Below, in pieces: positions 23,147-32,684 of a stretch of DNA of 64,000 bases (position 1 is its first letter; every line of letters begins with the position of its first letter). The translations under genes and the position numbers were made by a program. The stretch is taken from the NCBI GenBank assembly GCA_002471665.1, contig DKQK01000025.1, positions 134,850-198,849 of the forward strand. Reading direction: 5' to 3'. The notes beneath the pieces were generated by a model. That model was not told where the DNA came from. It did no database searches and was given only the letters and a program-made list of their open reading frames with translations. This DNA is from Gammaproteobacteria bacterium UBA7310 (GTDB lineage: Bacteria > Pseudomonadota > Gammaproteobacteria > Pseudomonadales > Ketobacteraceae).

Positions 23147-23941
23147 TCACGCCAACACCTCTACCGGATCACCCACCCGAATCTTCCCCGCCGATCGTGA
23201 CACCATATTCTGGCCGAAAAACACCTCGCCATCCCTGGCGCGGTACTGCTTCAGGGTGCGGAATACCTCCGGTTGCCGACTGGCATCGGCAGGGTTGATG
23301 GTGGGGATGGCGCAACGGGAACAGGGCTTCACCACGTCAAACACCATAGAACCCACCCGCAGCACCCGCCACTGATCCTCTGCCCAGGGGGCCCCACCGG
23401 TGACCACCACATTGGGGCGAAACCGTTCCATACCAATGTTCAGGCTCATGTGACTGTTCAATTCATCCAGGGAGGATTGTTGTGTCAGTAACAGCGGATA
23501 GCCATCGGCAAAACTGACCGTATGACCAGGCCCGGCGTAATGCTCGTCCACCGGACGCCGGCAGTGGTCATCCATAAAAACCAGGCGGCAATCCCGGCCC
23601 AGCACCCGGCTCAACCAAACATTAATGGCCTCACTGCCCAACCGCGCCTCACACTGATCGCGCCAGACCTGCACCCTGATAAGCGGGCTTTCAACAAAAT
23701 CCACCACATCAAAAACCATCGCCTCACCCTGGGCTGCGGTTAAGGTCACACGGCCCTGATCCAGGCTGACCCGAATCAACGCCATGGCCGGCAACTGCCG
23801 CTGAGTGAGAAACTTTCCCGCCTCATCCACCACCATCCAGCGCCGATCCCAACGCAAACCAAATCGGTCAATGGCGCTTACCGCCACCGGCAACCCGCCC
23901 AACGACTTTACCGGGTGAATGTACAAACTGGCCACGTGCAT
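23147..23941 (-). CDS. MOSC-domain protein, YcbX-like
   Basis: A 264-residue protein with the MOSC N-terminal beta-barrel (VASLYIHPVKSLGGLPV; RWDRRWMVVDEAGKFLTQRQ) and a C-terminal MOSC domain whose conserved Cys lies in VKPCSRCAIPTINPADA. Proteins of this type transfer or reduce at a molybdenum cofactor; YcbX reduces N-hydroxylated compounds with partner flavoproteins. No ferredoxin domain is fused here, so it would need a separate electron donor. GGAA lies eight bases before the ATG. It is divergent from the small lipoprotein gene. Confidence 0.88.
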   Translation of the reverse strand: MHVASLYIHPVKSLGGLPVAVSAIDRFGLRWDRRWMVVDEAGKFLTQRQLPAMALIRVSLDQGRVTLTAAQGEAMVFDVVDFVESPLIRVQVWRDQCEARLGSEAINVWLSRVLGRDCRLVFMDDHCRRPVDEHYAGPGHTVSFADGYPLLLTQQSSLDELNSHMSLNIGMERFRPNVVVTGGAPWAEDQWRVLRVGSMVFDVVKPCSRCAIPTINPADASRQPEVFRTLKQYRARDGEVFFGQNMVSRSAGKIRVGDPVEVLA

Positions 23942-24054
23942 GTTGAATGTTCCATCCCATCATCAGGTTGAGATCGAAAAAGACTAACCTATACTGTGCT
24001 AATAACCCATGGATTATATCTGATTTTCATAGTGTTTTTAGCTGGGGGGAAACC

Positions 24055-24267
24055 ATGCGAATACTAACCGGACTGATATGCATTGCCGCTCTGAGTGCCT
24101 GCGGCGATTCCAAATTTGCGGATATGCCGCAGTCTGAATTACAGGAGCGTTATTCCCAATGTGAGAACGCGTCCAGCCTTTCCCCCGGCGGGGCCATTAC
24201 CTGCGACAATATTCGTCGGGAGTGTGAACGCCGTGCCGAGGACAAAGGCCGCAAAGTCTGCTATTAA
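24055..24267 (+). CDS. Small lipoprotein
   Basis: A 70-residue lipoprotein. The signal peptide ends with the lipobox LSAC at residues 13-16, and the residue after the lipidated Cys is Gly, so outer-membrane sorting is more likely than retention. The mature part has four Cys (in YSQCENA, ITCDNIRRECERR and KVCY), which could pair as two disulfides in the periplasm. I chose the ATG at 24055, preceded by GGGGGGA, rather than an earlier in-frame ATG. Function unknown; no close neighbours on this strand. Confidence 0.75.
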   Translation: MRILTGLICIAALSACGDSKFADMPQSELQERYSQCENASSLSPGGAITCDNIRRECERRAEDKGRKVCY

Positions 24268-24320
24268 CCACAGGCCCCTGTTCTCGGGCTGCTGTCTGAC
24301 TGCGCCTCACTGCCACTTCT

Positions 24321-26051
24321 TTACCGGGCAGCAGATTCATACAGTACCAACGCTTCGCCTTCCCCCGGCAACGCTGTGCGCTCAAAGCCGTCCGGGGTCC
24401 AATAGATGATCACAACATCGTCCATGTGCTGACTATCCAGCGTTAACTCAAGGTGCACGGGGTGGCCGTCTTCATCCAGTTGCTTGATCTCCAGGCGCAT
24501 CCCGTCCGTCGTCACCACCTGCCCTACCGTTAACGGATCCCGGGACAGATCGCGCACCGACTGTTCAAATTCATTGATCATGCCCTTCTCAGACAGAATC
24601 TGTAATCGGTTCTGACCAACACGCTGAACAGTAAATTGCATGGCATCAGAGGACATCAACCACAATCGCTCCGGTAGTGTTGCTTGGTGGGCAAACCGCA
24701 TGGGGGATGTGGCCAGCGCAATGGGCATATTCAGGCCAAATAACAACACACGATCCTGCTCACTCTCGATGGGCATGCGCTGCGTCACGTGTAACGCCAT
24801 CAGTCTGGTCCAGATCCAGGGACTGTAACTGAAAATCGGCATCAACAGCGGTGAAATCACCAGGTGGATCGCAAACAGGATATAGGCACCCACGCGAACA
24901 AAGCGCGACGTCACCAGATTCGATAACACCGCTTCAAACAACAGGCCCAACAAGCCGGAGGCACCGATCCCCACCATCAGTAAATTGCGGTCCGCCGGAA
25001 TGGAGGCACTGATGGGGGCCGCCGCGAACAAGCAACCCAGAGCCCAGAAACGTGCCATGGGCGATTGCATGAGAATGGGCAACACAATGAGAGATACCAG
25101 CGCCAGGCACAACAGGGCCACAATGGAAAACACCAGCATGCCATCGGGATTGAAGCCAAACACATCCGCCGGCACCAGGCCGAATTGAGCGAACAACAAT
25201 ACCGGAATGCGCTCCCCCAGCTTGCTGGCGAAAATCAGCGGCGATTCCAGGGGATCGATGTAATTGGTATCGGAATGATTGGCTCCGAAATGACCCACCT
25301 TATACAAGACCCACCAGCTTACGCTGACCAGCACATAGGGCCATAACGCCAATAAGGCTCGCCTGGGACCGGCTTTATCCACCATCAGGGCATAGGCACC
25401 CAGGTACCCGCAGGTGCTGATGCCGATCTCACCACTGAACAAACTGCACAGCAACCAAAACAGGCTCAATACCAGGGCCTTGCCGCCGCCGGATTGCCGC
25501 CAATCCAGATAGGCCAGCAAACACAGCACACCAAACAACGCGGCCATAATGGCATTACGATTGGCGATCCAGCTCAGTGTCAGGCCGTGGCTGCTATCCC
25601 ACATGAACAACGCCAATCCGGCAATGGCCGCCAGCGGCTGCATGCCGGTTCGGCAATACAATCGGTACAGTCCGGCTCCCAACCCCAGATACCAAACCAG
25701 ACTGTGTACGTGCATCAATAACGCTACATCACGCCACAAGGCATGATCCAGCCAATGGCTCAACTCTGCCAGTGGCCGCCAGAACTGGTAACGGAAACCT
25801 TCATAGGTCCACCAGGGAATCACCCCCAGATCCATCAACACCTGCGTGCGGTGAGGGGTCGCATCCACCCAGGAGAACAAACCGAATAATGACCAATCCC
25901 GCGCTTTGGGAATATCAATATCAGGGTGCAGCAAGGCATAGTGAATGTAATCGTCACCCAACCAACCGGAAAATAATGCAGGCAGTGTGAGCACCACAGT
26001 GAGAACCAATACCCAATGTGGTTTTTCTCTCAGTTTATTTAAATACTGCAT
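24321..26051 (-). CDS. Polytopic membrane protein, GT-C glycosyltransferase-like
   Basis: A protein of about 576 residues with ten or more hydrophobic helices in the first 410 residues and a soluble C-terminal domain. Near the N terminus the loop SGWLGDDYIHYALL places paired Asp after the first helix, the pattern of the catalytic loop in GT-C enzymes that use lipid-linked sugars. The family is not otherwise recognised. The tail (EIKQLDEDGHPVHLELTLD) reads as beta-rich. A GTG at 26063 is an alternative start. It begins 12-24 bases after the acyltransferase gene upstream, so the two probably form an operon for modifying an envelope glycan or lipid. Confidence 0.55.
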   Translation of the reverse strand: MQYLNKLREKPHWVLVLTVVLTLPALFSGWLGDDYIHYALLHPDIDIPKARDWSLFGLFSWVDATPHRTQVLMDLGVIPWWTYEGFRYQFWRPLAELSHWLDHALWRDVALLMHVHSLVWYLGLGAGLYRLYCRTGMQPLAAIAGLALFMWDSSHGLTLSWIANRNAIMAALFGVLCLLAYLDWRQSGGGKALVLSLFWLLCSLFSGEIGISTCGYLGAYALMVDKAGPRRALLALWPYVLVSVSWWVLYKVGHFGANHSDTNYIDPLESPLIFASKLGERIPVLLFAQFGLVPADVFGFNPDGMLVFSIVALLCLALVSLIVLPILMQSPMARFWALGCLFAAAPISASIPADRNLLMVGIGASGLLGLLFEAVLSNLVTSRFVRVGAYILFAIHLVISPLLMPIFSYSPWIWTRLMALHVTQRMPIESEQDRVLLFGLNMPIALATSPMRFAHQATLPERLWLMSSDAMQFTVQRVGQNRLQILSEKGMINEFEQSVRDLSRDPLTVGQVVTTDGMRLEIKQLDEDGHPVHLELTLDSQHMDDVVIIYWTPDGFERTALPGEGEALVLYESAAR

Positions 26052-26074
26052 GACAGAGCTCACTTACGCGGACA

Positions 26075-27235
26075 CTACCCGGCTTGTTCTGACTCTCTAT
26101 ATTTGACTGCGCGATGGATAAATGGAAAGTAAAAACGGCGTTTTTTTCCATTCAACAACCAGCCAATCCCCGTGGAACGCACAAAAACCTGATACGTGAT
26201 CAAACTAATCGCAAAGGTTATCAACAATACCAACCCAAACTTGAGGCTGTGATGAACGGACCAGTGATCGATCCACATCGGCACTGCCACCGTAATGGGT
26301 AAGTGCACTAAATACACCCAATAGGAGGCCTCCGACAAATACCGGGCCCTCGCACTGAAATGATCACACAGGCGTTTGTAGACAGCCAGGATAAACCAAC
26401 ACACCAGCGCATAATACAGGCCGAGAAACAAGGCACCATACCAAACAAATGCCTGAGGATCTTCCGGATTCCGTGCTGCGGTAATACTCACAATGATCAC
26501 AAACACGATCAGCGAGAGAATAGTGAATAACAGTAAACGCCCCCAATGGGCAATGCTGTTAAAAAACGCCTCGCGCATGTGATAGGCAACCATCCCCGTG
26601 CCGAAAAACAACGCATACTGGACAAAAGCCGGATTCAGAATATCCAAACCCACCGGTGCTTCCAGCATATAGCTGCCGTTGATCACATGCACCAGTGCCA
26701 GCACCAAACCCAGCGCCCACGGCAACATTTTGGCGTTTTTTGCATATTGCTCTGCAGTAAAAAACCGGTTTAACAGCCATTGCAGGGGAATGGCCGCCAA
26801 CACATAAAAATACAAATAGTATAAAAACCACAGATGGTAGAGCCGTATGCTGTGGTCAAACTCGACGTCAATTCCCCGCAGCGCCATCAGCTCGGCACCA
26901 TGGCTATACAGGTGGTTACAGTAAATAATTATGGGGCCGGCAAACACCAGCAAAGGCAACAGAACCCGTTGGGTTCGGTTCTTCAAGAAGCCCGTATTGC
27001 CCCGCTTGCTGATCAACATCGCCGCAAACAACCCGGCCACCAGAAAGAACACCTGCATACGAAAACTGTGAATCACATTAATGATCACCGAATACAGTAC
27101 ATGAACGTCGACGGACTTATAGGGCCATAACTCCCCGGCAGGAAAATTGTTGTAGCTCCCTGCTGCGTGTAACACGATTCCCAAAAGCATCATATGGGAA
27201 CGCACTTGGTCAAGGAAGTGTATTCTCCGATCCAT
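26075..27235 (-). CDS. Acyltransferase 3 family membrane protein, OpgC-like
   Basis: A 386-residue integral membrane protein of the acyltransferase-3 type. The N-terminal block HFLDQVRSHMMLLGIVLHAAG carries the conserved Arg and His, and IHSFRMQVFFLVAGLFAAML is the second family motif. Ten or so helices follow. The layout is closest to OpgC/MdoC proteins that add succinyl groups to periplasmic glucans, but the substrate is not determinable. The last residues are basic. It is upstream of the GT-C-like gene with only a 23-base gap to that gene's ATG, suggesting a joint function. Confidence 0.8.
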   Translation of the reverse strand: MDRRIHFLDQVRSHMMLLGIVLHAAGSYNNFPAGELWPYKSVDVHVLYSVIINVIHSFRMQVFFLVAGLFAAMLISKRGNTGFLKNRTQRVLLPLLVFAGPIIIYCNHLYSHGAELMALRGIDVEFDHSIRLYHLWFLYYLYFYVLAAIPLQWLLNRFFTAEQYAKNAKMLPWALGLVLALVHVINGSYMLEAPVGLDILNPAFVQYALFFGTGMVAYHMREAFFNSIAHWGRLLLFTILSLIVFVIIVSITAARNPEDPQAFVWYGALFLGLYYALVCWFILAVYKRLCDHFSARARYLSEASYWVYLVHLPITVAVPMWIDHWSVHHSLKFGLVLLITFAISLITYQVFVRSTGIGWLLNGKKRRFYFPFIHRAVKYRESEQAG

Positions 27236-27432
27236 GGTAAAAACCTACATCCACATCTTTATGTGCGTTAACTGGTTGATATTATTGTAATAACAAACAG
27301 ACGATCTGAATTAATTGTACGGCCAGTTGCTGTAGCAGCATACTGGCCGCGTATTATGACGTTTACTCCAGCTCTAATACAACTACTGCACCAACCCCAT
27401 ATCTGACGCCTGATTTCACTGCAGACAGAACC

Positions 27433-28833
27433 TCAAAAAACAATACTGGTGCCCTCGGCCGGCACTTCGGCCGAAATACCCAACTTATCGAGTAATTTCT
27501 GCTGCAATACCTGCAATGCCTCGGCCTCGCCATGCACCAGATAAAAACGGGTAGGCTGCTTGAAGTTGGCGGCCCACTCCAACAGCTGCGACTGTCCGGC
27601 ATGGGCTGAAAAACCACCCAGGGTATGCACTTTCGCGCGCACATAAAAATCGGAGCCAAACATTTTTACGTGTTTTTCCCCTTCCACAATTTGCCGCCCC
27701 AATGTGCCCCGGGCCTGAAAACCGGGAAACACAATATGACATTCATTACGCCAGATATTGTGTTTCAGGTGATGACGAATTCGACCACCATTACACATCC
27801 CACTGCCGGCAATAATGATGACGCCATCCTTGATGCGGTTGATGGCCATGGAATCCTCGGTACTTTCCGTCAGTGTCAGCATGGGCAGGTAGGACTTGGG
27901 ATCATCCCCCAGTTTGACAGATATCTTCTTCAGATCCTCCGGGTCCAGCAGGTCCATATATTCTGTATACAAACGGGTTACTTCGATACCCATGGGGCTA
28001 TCCAGAAAGATGCGCTGTTGGGGGACTTTACCCTGCTTGTATAACACCCCAAGATGAAACAGCATCTCCTGGGTGCGGCCCACGGCAAATGAAGGAATCA
28101 ACACATTGCCCTTGTCCTGGCTGGCCTGCTGCAACGCCTCGCCCAATTCCTCCAGTGTATTGTCCATGGTACGGTGATCCCGATCGCCATAGGTGCCTTC
28201 CATCAGCACCACGTCGGCGTCCGTCACGATTTCCGGATCTTTCATTAACACCGCATCGGGATTACCCAGATCCCCGGAAAACACCAGTTTCTTGTGGCGG
28301 CCTTTTTCTTCCAGCTGCAGCTCCACAATGGCAGAACCGATAATGTGGGCGGCATCCCGAAAGTAAAGTTTGACATGGCCGTTGACGCTACGGGTTTCGT
28401 GGTAGGGAACCCCTTTGCAATGCTCCAGCACATGCAGCACATCGTCCATATCATACCAGGGCTCGATTTCGGGCTTGCCGGCCCGCTTGCGACGCCGGTT
28501 CTCCCATTCCACATCCCGCAAATGCAAACCGGCGGCGTCTTCCAGCATAATGGCCAACAGATTGCGGGTGGCTTCGGTACAATATACCGGCCCCTTGTAG
28601 CCTTCCTTGAACAGCCTCGGCAACAGGCCACTGTGATCCAGGTGACCGTGGGACAAAATCACCGCATCCAGCTGTCGCGGGTTAAAGGGAAACGGCTCCC
28701 CATTACGACGCTCTGCCTGTCTGCCGCCCTGATGCATGCCGCAATCCAGCAGGATGCGCAGCCCCTCGGTTTCGATCAGGTGGCAGGAGCCGGTGACTTC
28801 CTGGGCAGCGCCCCAAAAGGTAAGTTTTGCCAT
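27433..28833 (-). CDS. MBL-fold beta-CASP ribonuclease/exonuclease
   Basis: A 466-residue metallo-beta-lactamase-fold nuclease of the CPSF/beta-CASP type. The zinc motif SHGHLDHSG, the later His in RDAAHIIGSAIVEL, the FSGDLGN Asp and the beta-CASP signature GGFSAHAGQSQLLEW are all present. The segment AGSGMCNGGRIRHHL matches motif B of bacterial members. Bacterial relatives process or degrade RNA; a specific role here is unknown. AAGGA lies eight bases before the ATG. It is divergent from imuA, with the imuA SOS box in the 137-base gap, so LexA could in principle affect both promoters. Confidence 0.92.
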   Translation of the reverse strand: MAKLTFWGAAQEVTGSCHLIETEGLRILLDCGMHQGGRQAERRNGEPFPFNPRQLDAVILSHGHLDHSGLLPRLFKEGYKGPVYCTEATRNLLAIMLEDAAGLHLRDVEWENRRRKRAGKPEIEPWYDMDDVLHVLEHCKGVPYHETRSVNGHVKLYFRDAAHIIGSAIVELQLEEKGRHKKLVFSGDLGNPDAVLMKDPEIVTDADVVLMEGTYGDRDHRTMDNTLEELGEALQQASQDKGNVLIPSFAVGRTQEMLFHLGVLYKQGKVPQQRIFLDSPMGIEVTRLYTEYMDLLDPEDLKKISVKLGDDPKSYLPMLTLTESTEDSMAINRIKDGVIIIAGSGMCNGGRIRHHLKHNIWRNECHIVFPGFQARGTLGRQIVEGEKHVKMFGSDFYVRAKVHTLGGFSAHAGQSQLLEWAANFKQPTRFYLVHGEAEALQVLQQKLLDKLGISAEVPAEGTSIVF

Positions 28834-28912
28834 GATTCATTCCTTCTGTTTTCGCCCAAGATAGCACAACCTGCTCATTTACATCGTGTTTTACATCATG
28901 GTTTAAAAGCCC

Positions 28913-28940
28913 TTGCCGCCTCCGAAATACTGTATATAAT
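28913..28940 (+). promoter_or_regulatory. Sigma-70 promoter of imuA
   Basis: A perfect -10 TATAAT (28935-28940) lies inside the SOS box, and TTGCCG (28913-28918) is a 4/6 -35 match with a 16-base spacer. The -10 is therefore directly covered by LexA. Confidence 0.7.
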
Positions 28941-28945
28941 TACAG
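28930..28945. promoter_or_regulatory. LexA (SOS) box of the imuA-imuB operon
   Basis: CTGT-ATATAATT-ACAG matches the CTGT-N8-ACAG consensus exactly, with flanks extending the palindrome to ATACTGTA...TACAGTAT. It lies 25 bases before the chosen imuA start. Confidence 0.92.
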
Positions 28946-28970
28946 TATCGCAATCTGTATGAGAGCCGCA

Positions 28971-29744
28971 ATGTCCGCTGCCAAGCCACAGCTAAACACC
29001 ATCCTGCATCATCCGGCCATCTGGCGGGCGGCGGATGGCATGCGCAGCAAACAGTGCCGACAACAGGATTTTGCAACCGTTGCCACAGGCTACCATGCAC
29101 TGGATCAGGTACTGCCGGAAGGCGGTTTGCCCGTTACCGGCGTTACCGAAATCCTGTGCCCCCACTGGGGTTGTGGCGAAGTAGAACTGGTCTCCTCAGC
29201 ACTGGCCTCACTCAGCCAGCAAGCACGCTGGCTGGTGTGGGTCAACCCACCCTGGATGCCCTATGCACCGGCACTCATGCAACAGGGAATAGCACTGGAA
29301 AACACGCTGGTTGTACACAGCCAGCAAGACAAAGACACGCTTTGGGCCATGGAACAGTGTCTGTCTTCGGGTGCCTGCAGCGCCGTACAGGGCTGGCCCC
29401 GCAACCCCACGCCACAACACATTCGGCGCCTGCAACTGGCCGCCCAGAAAGGCAACAGCCTGTGCCTGTTGATGCGGCCCCAGGCACAAATGCAGCAACC
29501 CTCCCCGGCACCACTGCGCCTGGAGATGGGCCCTCTGCAACAAGAGCTCCAGGTACGGGTGGTAAAATGCCGTGGCCACTGGGGATCACCCTGGTTGCGC
29601 CTGGCCCGCCCCGGCCATCATTCATCCACCACACTGCATGGCAACGCCCCGGCCGCTGCACACAAGCCGGCCGCCACACTGCCCACCCGTCCGGTCGGGG
29701 CCTGCGCAACGGGTTTCTATTCCGCACCCCATTCCGGAGGCTGA
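28971..29744 (+). CDS. imuA: Translesion synthesis accessory protein ImuA
   Basis: A 257-residue RecA/SulA-like protein of the ImuA family. Characteristic segments are FATVATGYHALDQVLPEGGLP, GVTEILCPHWGCGEVELV and RWLVWVNPPWMPYAPAL. ImuA works with ImuB and DnaE2 to bypass DNA lesions and cause damage-induced mutation. I chose the ATG at 28971, with GAGAG six bases upstream, rather than the ATG at 28959. The stop TGA is one base before the imuB start, so the two are cotranscribed and coupled. An SOS box and a good -10 lie just upstream. Confidence 0.92.
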   Translation: MSAAKPQLNTILHHPAIWRAADGMRSKQCRQQDFATVATGYHALDQVLPEGGLPVTGVTEILCPHWGCGEVELVSSALASLSQQARWLVWVNPPWMPYAPALMQQGIALENTLVVHSQQDKDTLWAMEQCLSSGACSAVQGWPRNPTPQHIRRLQLAAQKGNSLCLLMRPQAQMQQPSPAPLRLEMGPLQQELQVRVVKCRGHWGSPWLRLARPGHHSSTTLHGNAPAAAHKPAATLPTRPVGACATGFYSAPHSGG

Positions 29745-29745
29745 G

Positions 29746-31182
29746 ATGCTCTGGGCCTGTCTGCATTTTCCCGCACTGGCGCTGAACCTGGTGGAACAAG
29801 GAGCCCCTGCCGCACAACCACTGGTGGTGGAAATTACCCGCAAACAGCGCCGACTGGTGCTGTACGCCAATCAGCCTGCGCTACAATCGGGCATTGTGCC
29901 CGGCATGACCATTCCCACAGCACAAAGCCTGGTGCGGAATCTGCAATGCCAGCCCTATTCTCCCGACGGCGAACAACAGGCACTGCAACAACTGGGGCAC
30001 TGGGCCTATGAGTTCACCCCCCACATCCGCCCCCATGGGCAGAACAATTTACTGCTGGAGGTCAGTCACAGCCTGAAGCTGTTCAATGGGCAACAGGCTC
30101 TGGCACAACAGCTTCTGCAACAGTTGCCTGCGGGATTCACGCCCTTCAGTCTGGCCTTTGCCGACACGGATATGGCAGCACTGCTGTTTGCCCAGGCTCA
30201 CGAAAGCAGTAATCAGGCGCTTTTTTTTTCACTGCAGGATGTGCATGACTACGATGTACAGTGGCTGGATATCGCCACCGCGCAAAAGGAATTGCTGTAC
30301 AGTATGGGGATCAGAACCGTAGGCCAGCTGCTGGCCTTGCCCCGCGATACCCTGGGCAAACGTTTTGGTGACGCTTTCACCCATTACCTTAATCTGCTCA
30401 CCGGTGAACGCAAAAGCCCCTTGCCCCACTGGAACCTGCCGCCACAGTTCCAGACTGAGCTGGACTTTGTGCAGGAACTGGATAATGCCCAGCATCTGCT
30501 ATTCCCCATCCGCCACCTCTTGAGCCGCCTGGAACATTATCTGTATGCCCGGCAGTCTGCCGTCAGCCGTTTTCTGTTTTCCCTACTGTTACGTAGCCGC
30601 CAGACACAATCATGGCCCATTGAACTGGCCACCCCCATGCACCGTTTGGCCGATATTCTGCCTCTGGTTCAACTTAAACTGGAAACATTACAACTGGCAG
30701 CACCCGTGCTGACGCTGCGGCTCAGGGCAGATCAATTCCATGGGCTGCATGTTCAGCAGCGAGACCTGTTTCGCCCCCAGCAGCCGGATCACATTAGCCG
30801 CTACCAATTGGTGGATCGACTGCAGACACGGCTGGGAAAACAACAGGTACACAGCCTGGGCATGGTGTCGGATCACCGCCCGGAGCACTGTTGGTACTCG
30901 GCGACACCGGGGCAGGGCCAGGCACTTCAGCATCCCTCGGAGCAGCGTCCATTCTGGCTTTTGCAGCATCCACAAAAACTGCGCAGCAAAAAGGGATTAC
31001 CGGTTTACCACGTTCCGTTGCAACTGCTGAAGGGGCCGGAGCGCATTGACACCGGCTGGTGGGATAATACTCCGGTAAACCGGGATTATTACATTGCGCA
31101 ACAGGGTAATGGCCAACACCTGTGGGTATACCGGGATCGGGATAACCAGGACTGGTTTCTGCACGGACTCTTCTCGTTATAA
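29746..31182 (+). CDS. imuB: ImuB, non-catalytic Y-family polymerase-like protein
   Basis: A 478-residue Y-family-like protein that serves as hub of the mutasome, binding DnaE2 and the beta clamp. The N-terminal region (LWACLHFPALALNL) lacks the metal-binding acidic residues of active Y polymerases, as expected for ImuB, while NNLLLEVSHSLKLFNG and the helix-hairpin segment VGQLLALPRDTLGKRFG are typical. A likely clamp-binding motif QQRDLF lies near residue 337. The ATG at 29746 has GGAGG five bases upstream. It follows imuA directly. Downstream an acyltransferase gene separates it from dnaE2, unlike the usual contiguous arrangement. Confidence 0.93.
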   Translation: MLWACLHFPALALNLVEQGAPAAQPLVVEITRKQRRLVLYANQPALQSGIVPGMTIPTAQSLVRNLQCQPYSPDGEQQALQQLGHWAYEFTPHIRPHGQNNLLLEVSHSLKLFNGQQALAQQLLQQLPAGFTPFSLAFADTDMAALLFAQAHESSNQALFFSLQDVHDYDVQWLDIATAQKELLYSMGIRTVGQLLALPRDTLGKRFGDAFTHYLNLLTGERKSPLPHWNLPPQFQTELDFVQELDNAQHLLFPIRHLLSRLEHYLYARQSAVSRFLFSLLLRSRQTQSWPIELATPMHRLADILPLVQLKLETLQLAAPVLTLRLRADQFHGLHVQQRDLFRPQQPDHISRYQLVDRLQTRLGKQQVHSLGMVSDHRPEHCWYSATPGQGQALQHPSEQRPFWLLQHPQKLRSKKGLPVYHVPLQLLKGPERIDTGWWDNTPVNRDYYIAQQGNGQHLWVYRDRDNQDWFLHGLFSL

Positions 31183-31289
31183 CCATGGAATGGCCGTAAG
31201 CCGGATTGCAATTTGCAACAGTACTTCACTTGGCCTGATTTTGCTGATGCAGTAATCTGCCGGAAGCACGCGACAAAAAGAACAAAAAG

Positions 31290-32630
31290 ATGAACAAAAA
31301 AACAACCGATGCAACCATGACTATTGCCGGTTTATGGTCAGTAAAACGCAATTTCAAGGCCCTGACCGACGACAGCTCCAACACCTTTTATCTGATTAAT
31401 GGCCTGCGATTTTTCGGCATGGTCTGGATACTGCTGGCTCACACCATCTTTGTGTACAGCCTGTACAACGGCAAAGAGGTTTTCTTTCAGTCGCTGGAGG
31501 ATGCCCCCTTCTATCTGTGGTGGATCTGGAATGCCGACAAGGGTGTTGACCTGTTCTTTGTGGTCAGTGGTTTTCTGATCAGCCTGATGCTGCTGAAGGA
31601 GCAGAACAAAACCGGTGATATTCAGTTAAAACGGTTTTATTTGCGCCGCTACCTGCGGCTTACACCACTGTATGCCGTGATTGCCATTATCTTTTGGGTA
31701 AGCGGTGCCCGTAATCACGAATGGATCTGGGCCAACCTGCTTTACGTCAACAATTTTCTGCATCCGGACAACATGGCCCTGCAGTGGACCTGGACGCTGG
31801 CGGTGGAAGAACAGTTCTACCTTTTATTGCCTTTGATTCTGATTTTCATTGCCAAATCGCCCCAGCGGTCGTTTATGAAAACCATGCTGGGCCTGCTGGT
31901 GTTGTCACTGCTGATCCGGGCGGGTGTGCTGTATTACTACCAGGAACTGTGGAACGGTCATTACCGGGATATGCTATCCGATAAAACCGTCTCCATGATT
32001 TTCTATGGCAAGCTGTACGACAACCTGGCCACCCGCTTTGGTCCGCTGATCGTGGGAGTGATCGCCGGTTATGGTTACTGCTTCCATCAACAGGCCATTC
32101 GCCACTGGGCCTGCGCCACACCTTATCGTCCGCTACTGCTGAACCTTCTGAGTATGGGCACCATTGTGTTTTTTATGCACTTTCCCATCATGGAATCCCG
32201 CTTCAGCGAACCCGGTAACGGGTTACGCCTCTACCTGATCTGCAATCGCACGTTATTCAGCATCGCTTTTGCCTGGTTTTTGATGTCTGCCTTTCTGCAA
32301 TTGAGCCACGCACGGCTCTTTTCCTGGTTTTATTCCCTCAGAATCTGGCACCCGTTGGGGCAGCTAACCTATTCCATTTATCTGTTGCACCTGATCGTCA
32401 TTCTGCTGGTGGTACACCCGCTCAACCAATATGTCCACACCCTGGAATTATCGCCAGCCCAAGCCATGCTCACCACCGTCAGCCTGGGGGCCTTTCTGTC
32501 TCTGATTGTGACCATTATTCTCGGCGTGCTGTGCTGGCTGCTCATTGAAAAACCGTTCCTCAATATGCGGGAACTGATGGCTGTCAATCGCGGTGCCACC
32601 AAACCCACCCCCATGGAATCCAGGGCCTGA
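31290..32630 (+). CDS. Acyltransferase 3 family membrane protein
   Basis: A 446-residue integral membrane O-acyltransferase of the OafA/YrhL type. The N-terminal helix FYLINGLRFFGMVWILLAHT carries the conserved Arg and catalytic His. LFFVVSGFLISLMLLKE and FYLRRYLRLTPLYAV are the next family motifs, and WTLAVEEQFYLLLP follows. About ten helices are visible. Members acylate sugars in lipopolysaccharide, peptidoglycan or capsules; no SGNH domain is fused. It lies between imuB (107 bases upstream) and dnaE2 and has no SOS box directly before it, though read-through from imuAB could express it. No glycan cluster surrounds it. Confidence 0.88.
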   Translation: MNKKTTDATMTIAGLWSVKRNFKALTDDSSNTFYLINGLRFFGMVWILLAHTIFVYSLYNGKEVFFQSLEDAPFYLWWIWNADKGVDLFFVVSGFLISLMLLKEQNKTGDIQLKRFYLRRYLRLTPLYAVIAIIFWVSGARNHEWIWANLLYVNNFLHPDNMALQWTWTLAVEEQFYLLLPLILIFIAKSPQRSFMKTMLGLLVLSLLIRAGVLYYYQELWNGHYRDMLSDKTVSMIFYGKLYDNLATRFGPLIVGVIAGYGYCFHQQAIRHWACATPYRPLLLNLLSMGTIVFFMHFPIMESRFSEPGNGLRLYLICNRTLFSIAFAWFLMSAFLQLSHARLFSWFYSLRIWHPLGQLTYSIYLLHLIVILLVVHPLNQYVHTLELSPAQAMLTTVSLGAFLSLIVTIILGVLCWLLIEKPFLNMRELMAVNRGATKPTPMESRA

Positions 32631-32655
32631 TGCGGGCAACATAAAGCCAAAGACA

Positions 32656-32684
32656 TAGACCCACTCCATGCATGGCACTATACT
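32656..32684 (+). promoter_or_regulatory. Candidate sigma-70 promoter of dnaE2
   Basis: TAGACC (32656-32661), a 17-base spacer and TATACT (32679-32684) form a moderate sigma-70 promoter. Transcription would start near 32690-32692 and give a leader of only about 17 bases without a Shine-Dalgarno. The -10 overlaps the LexA box. Confidence 0.5.
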
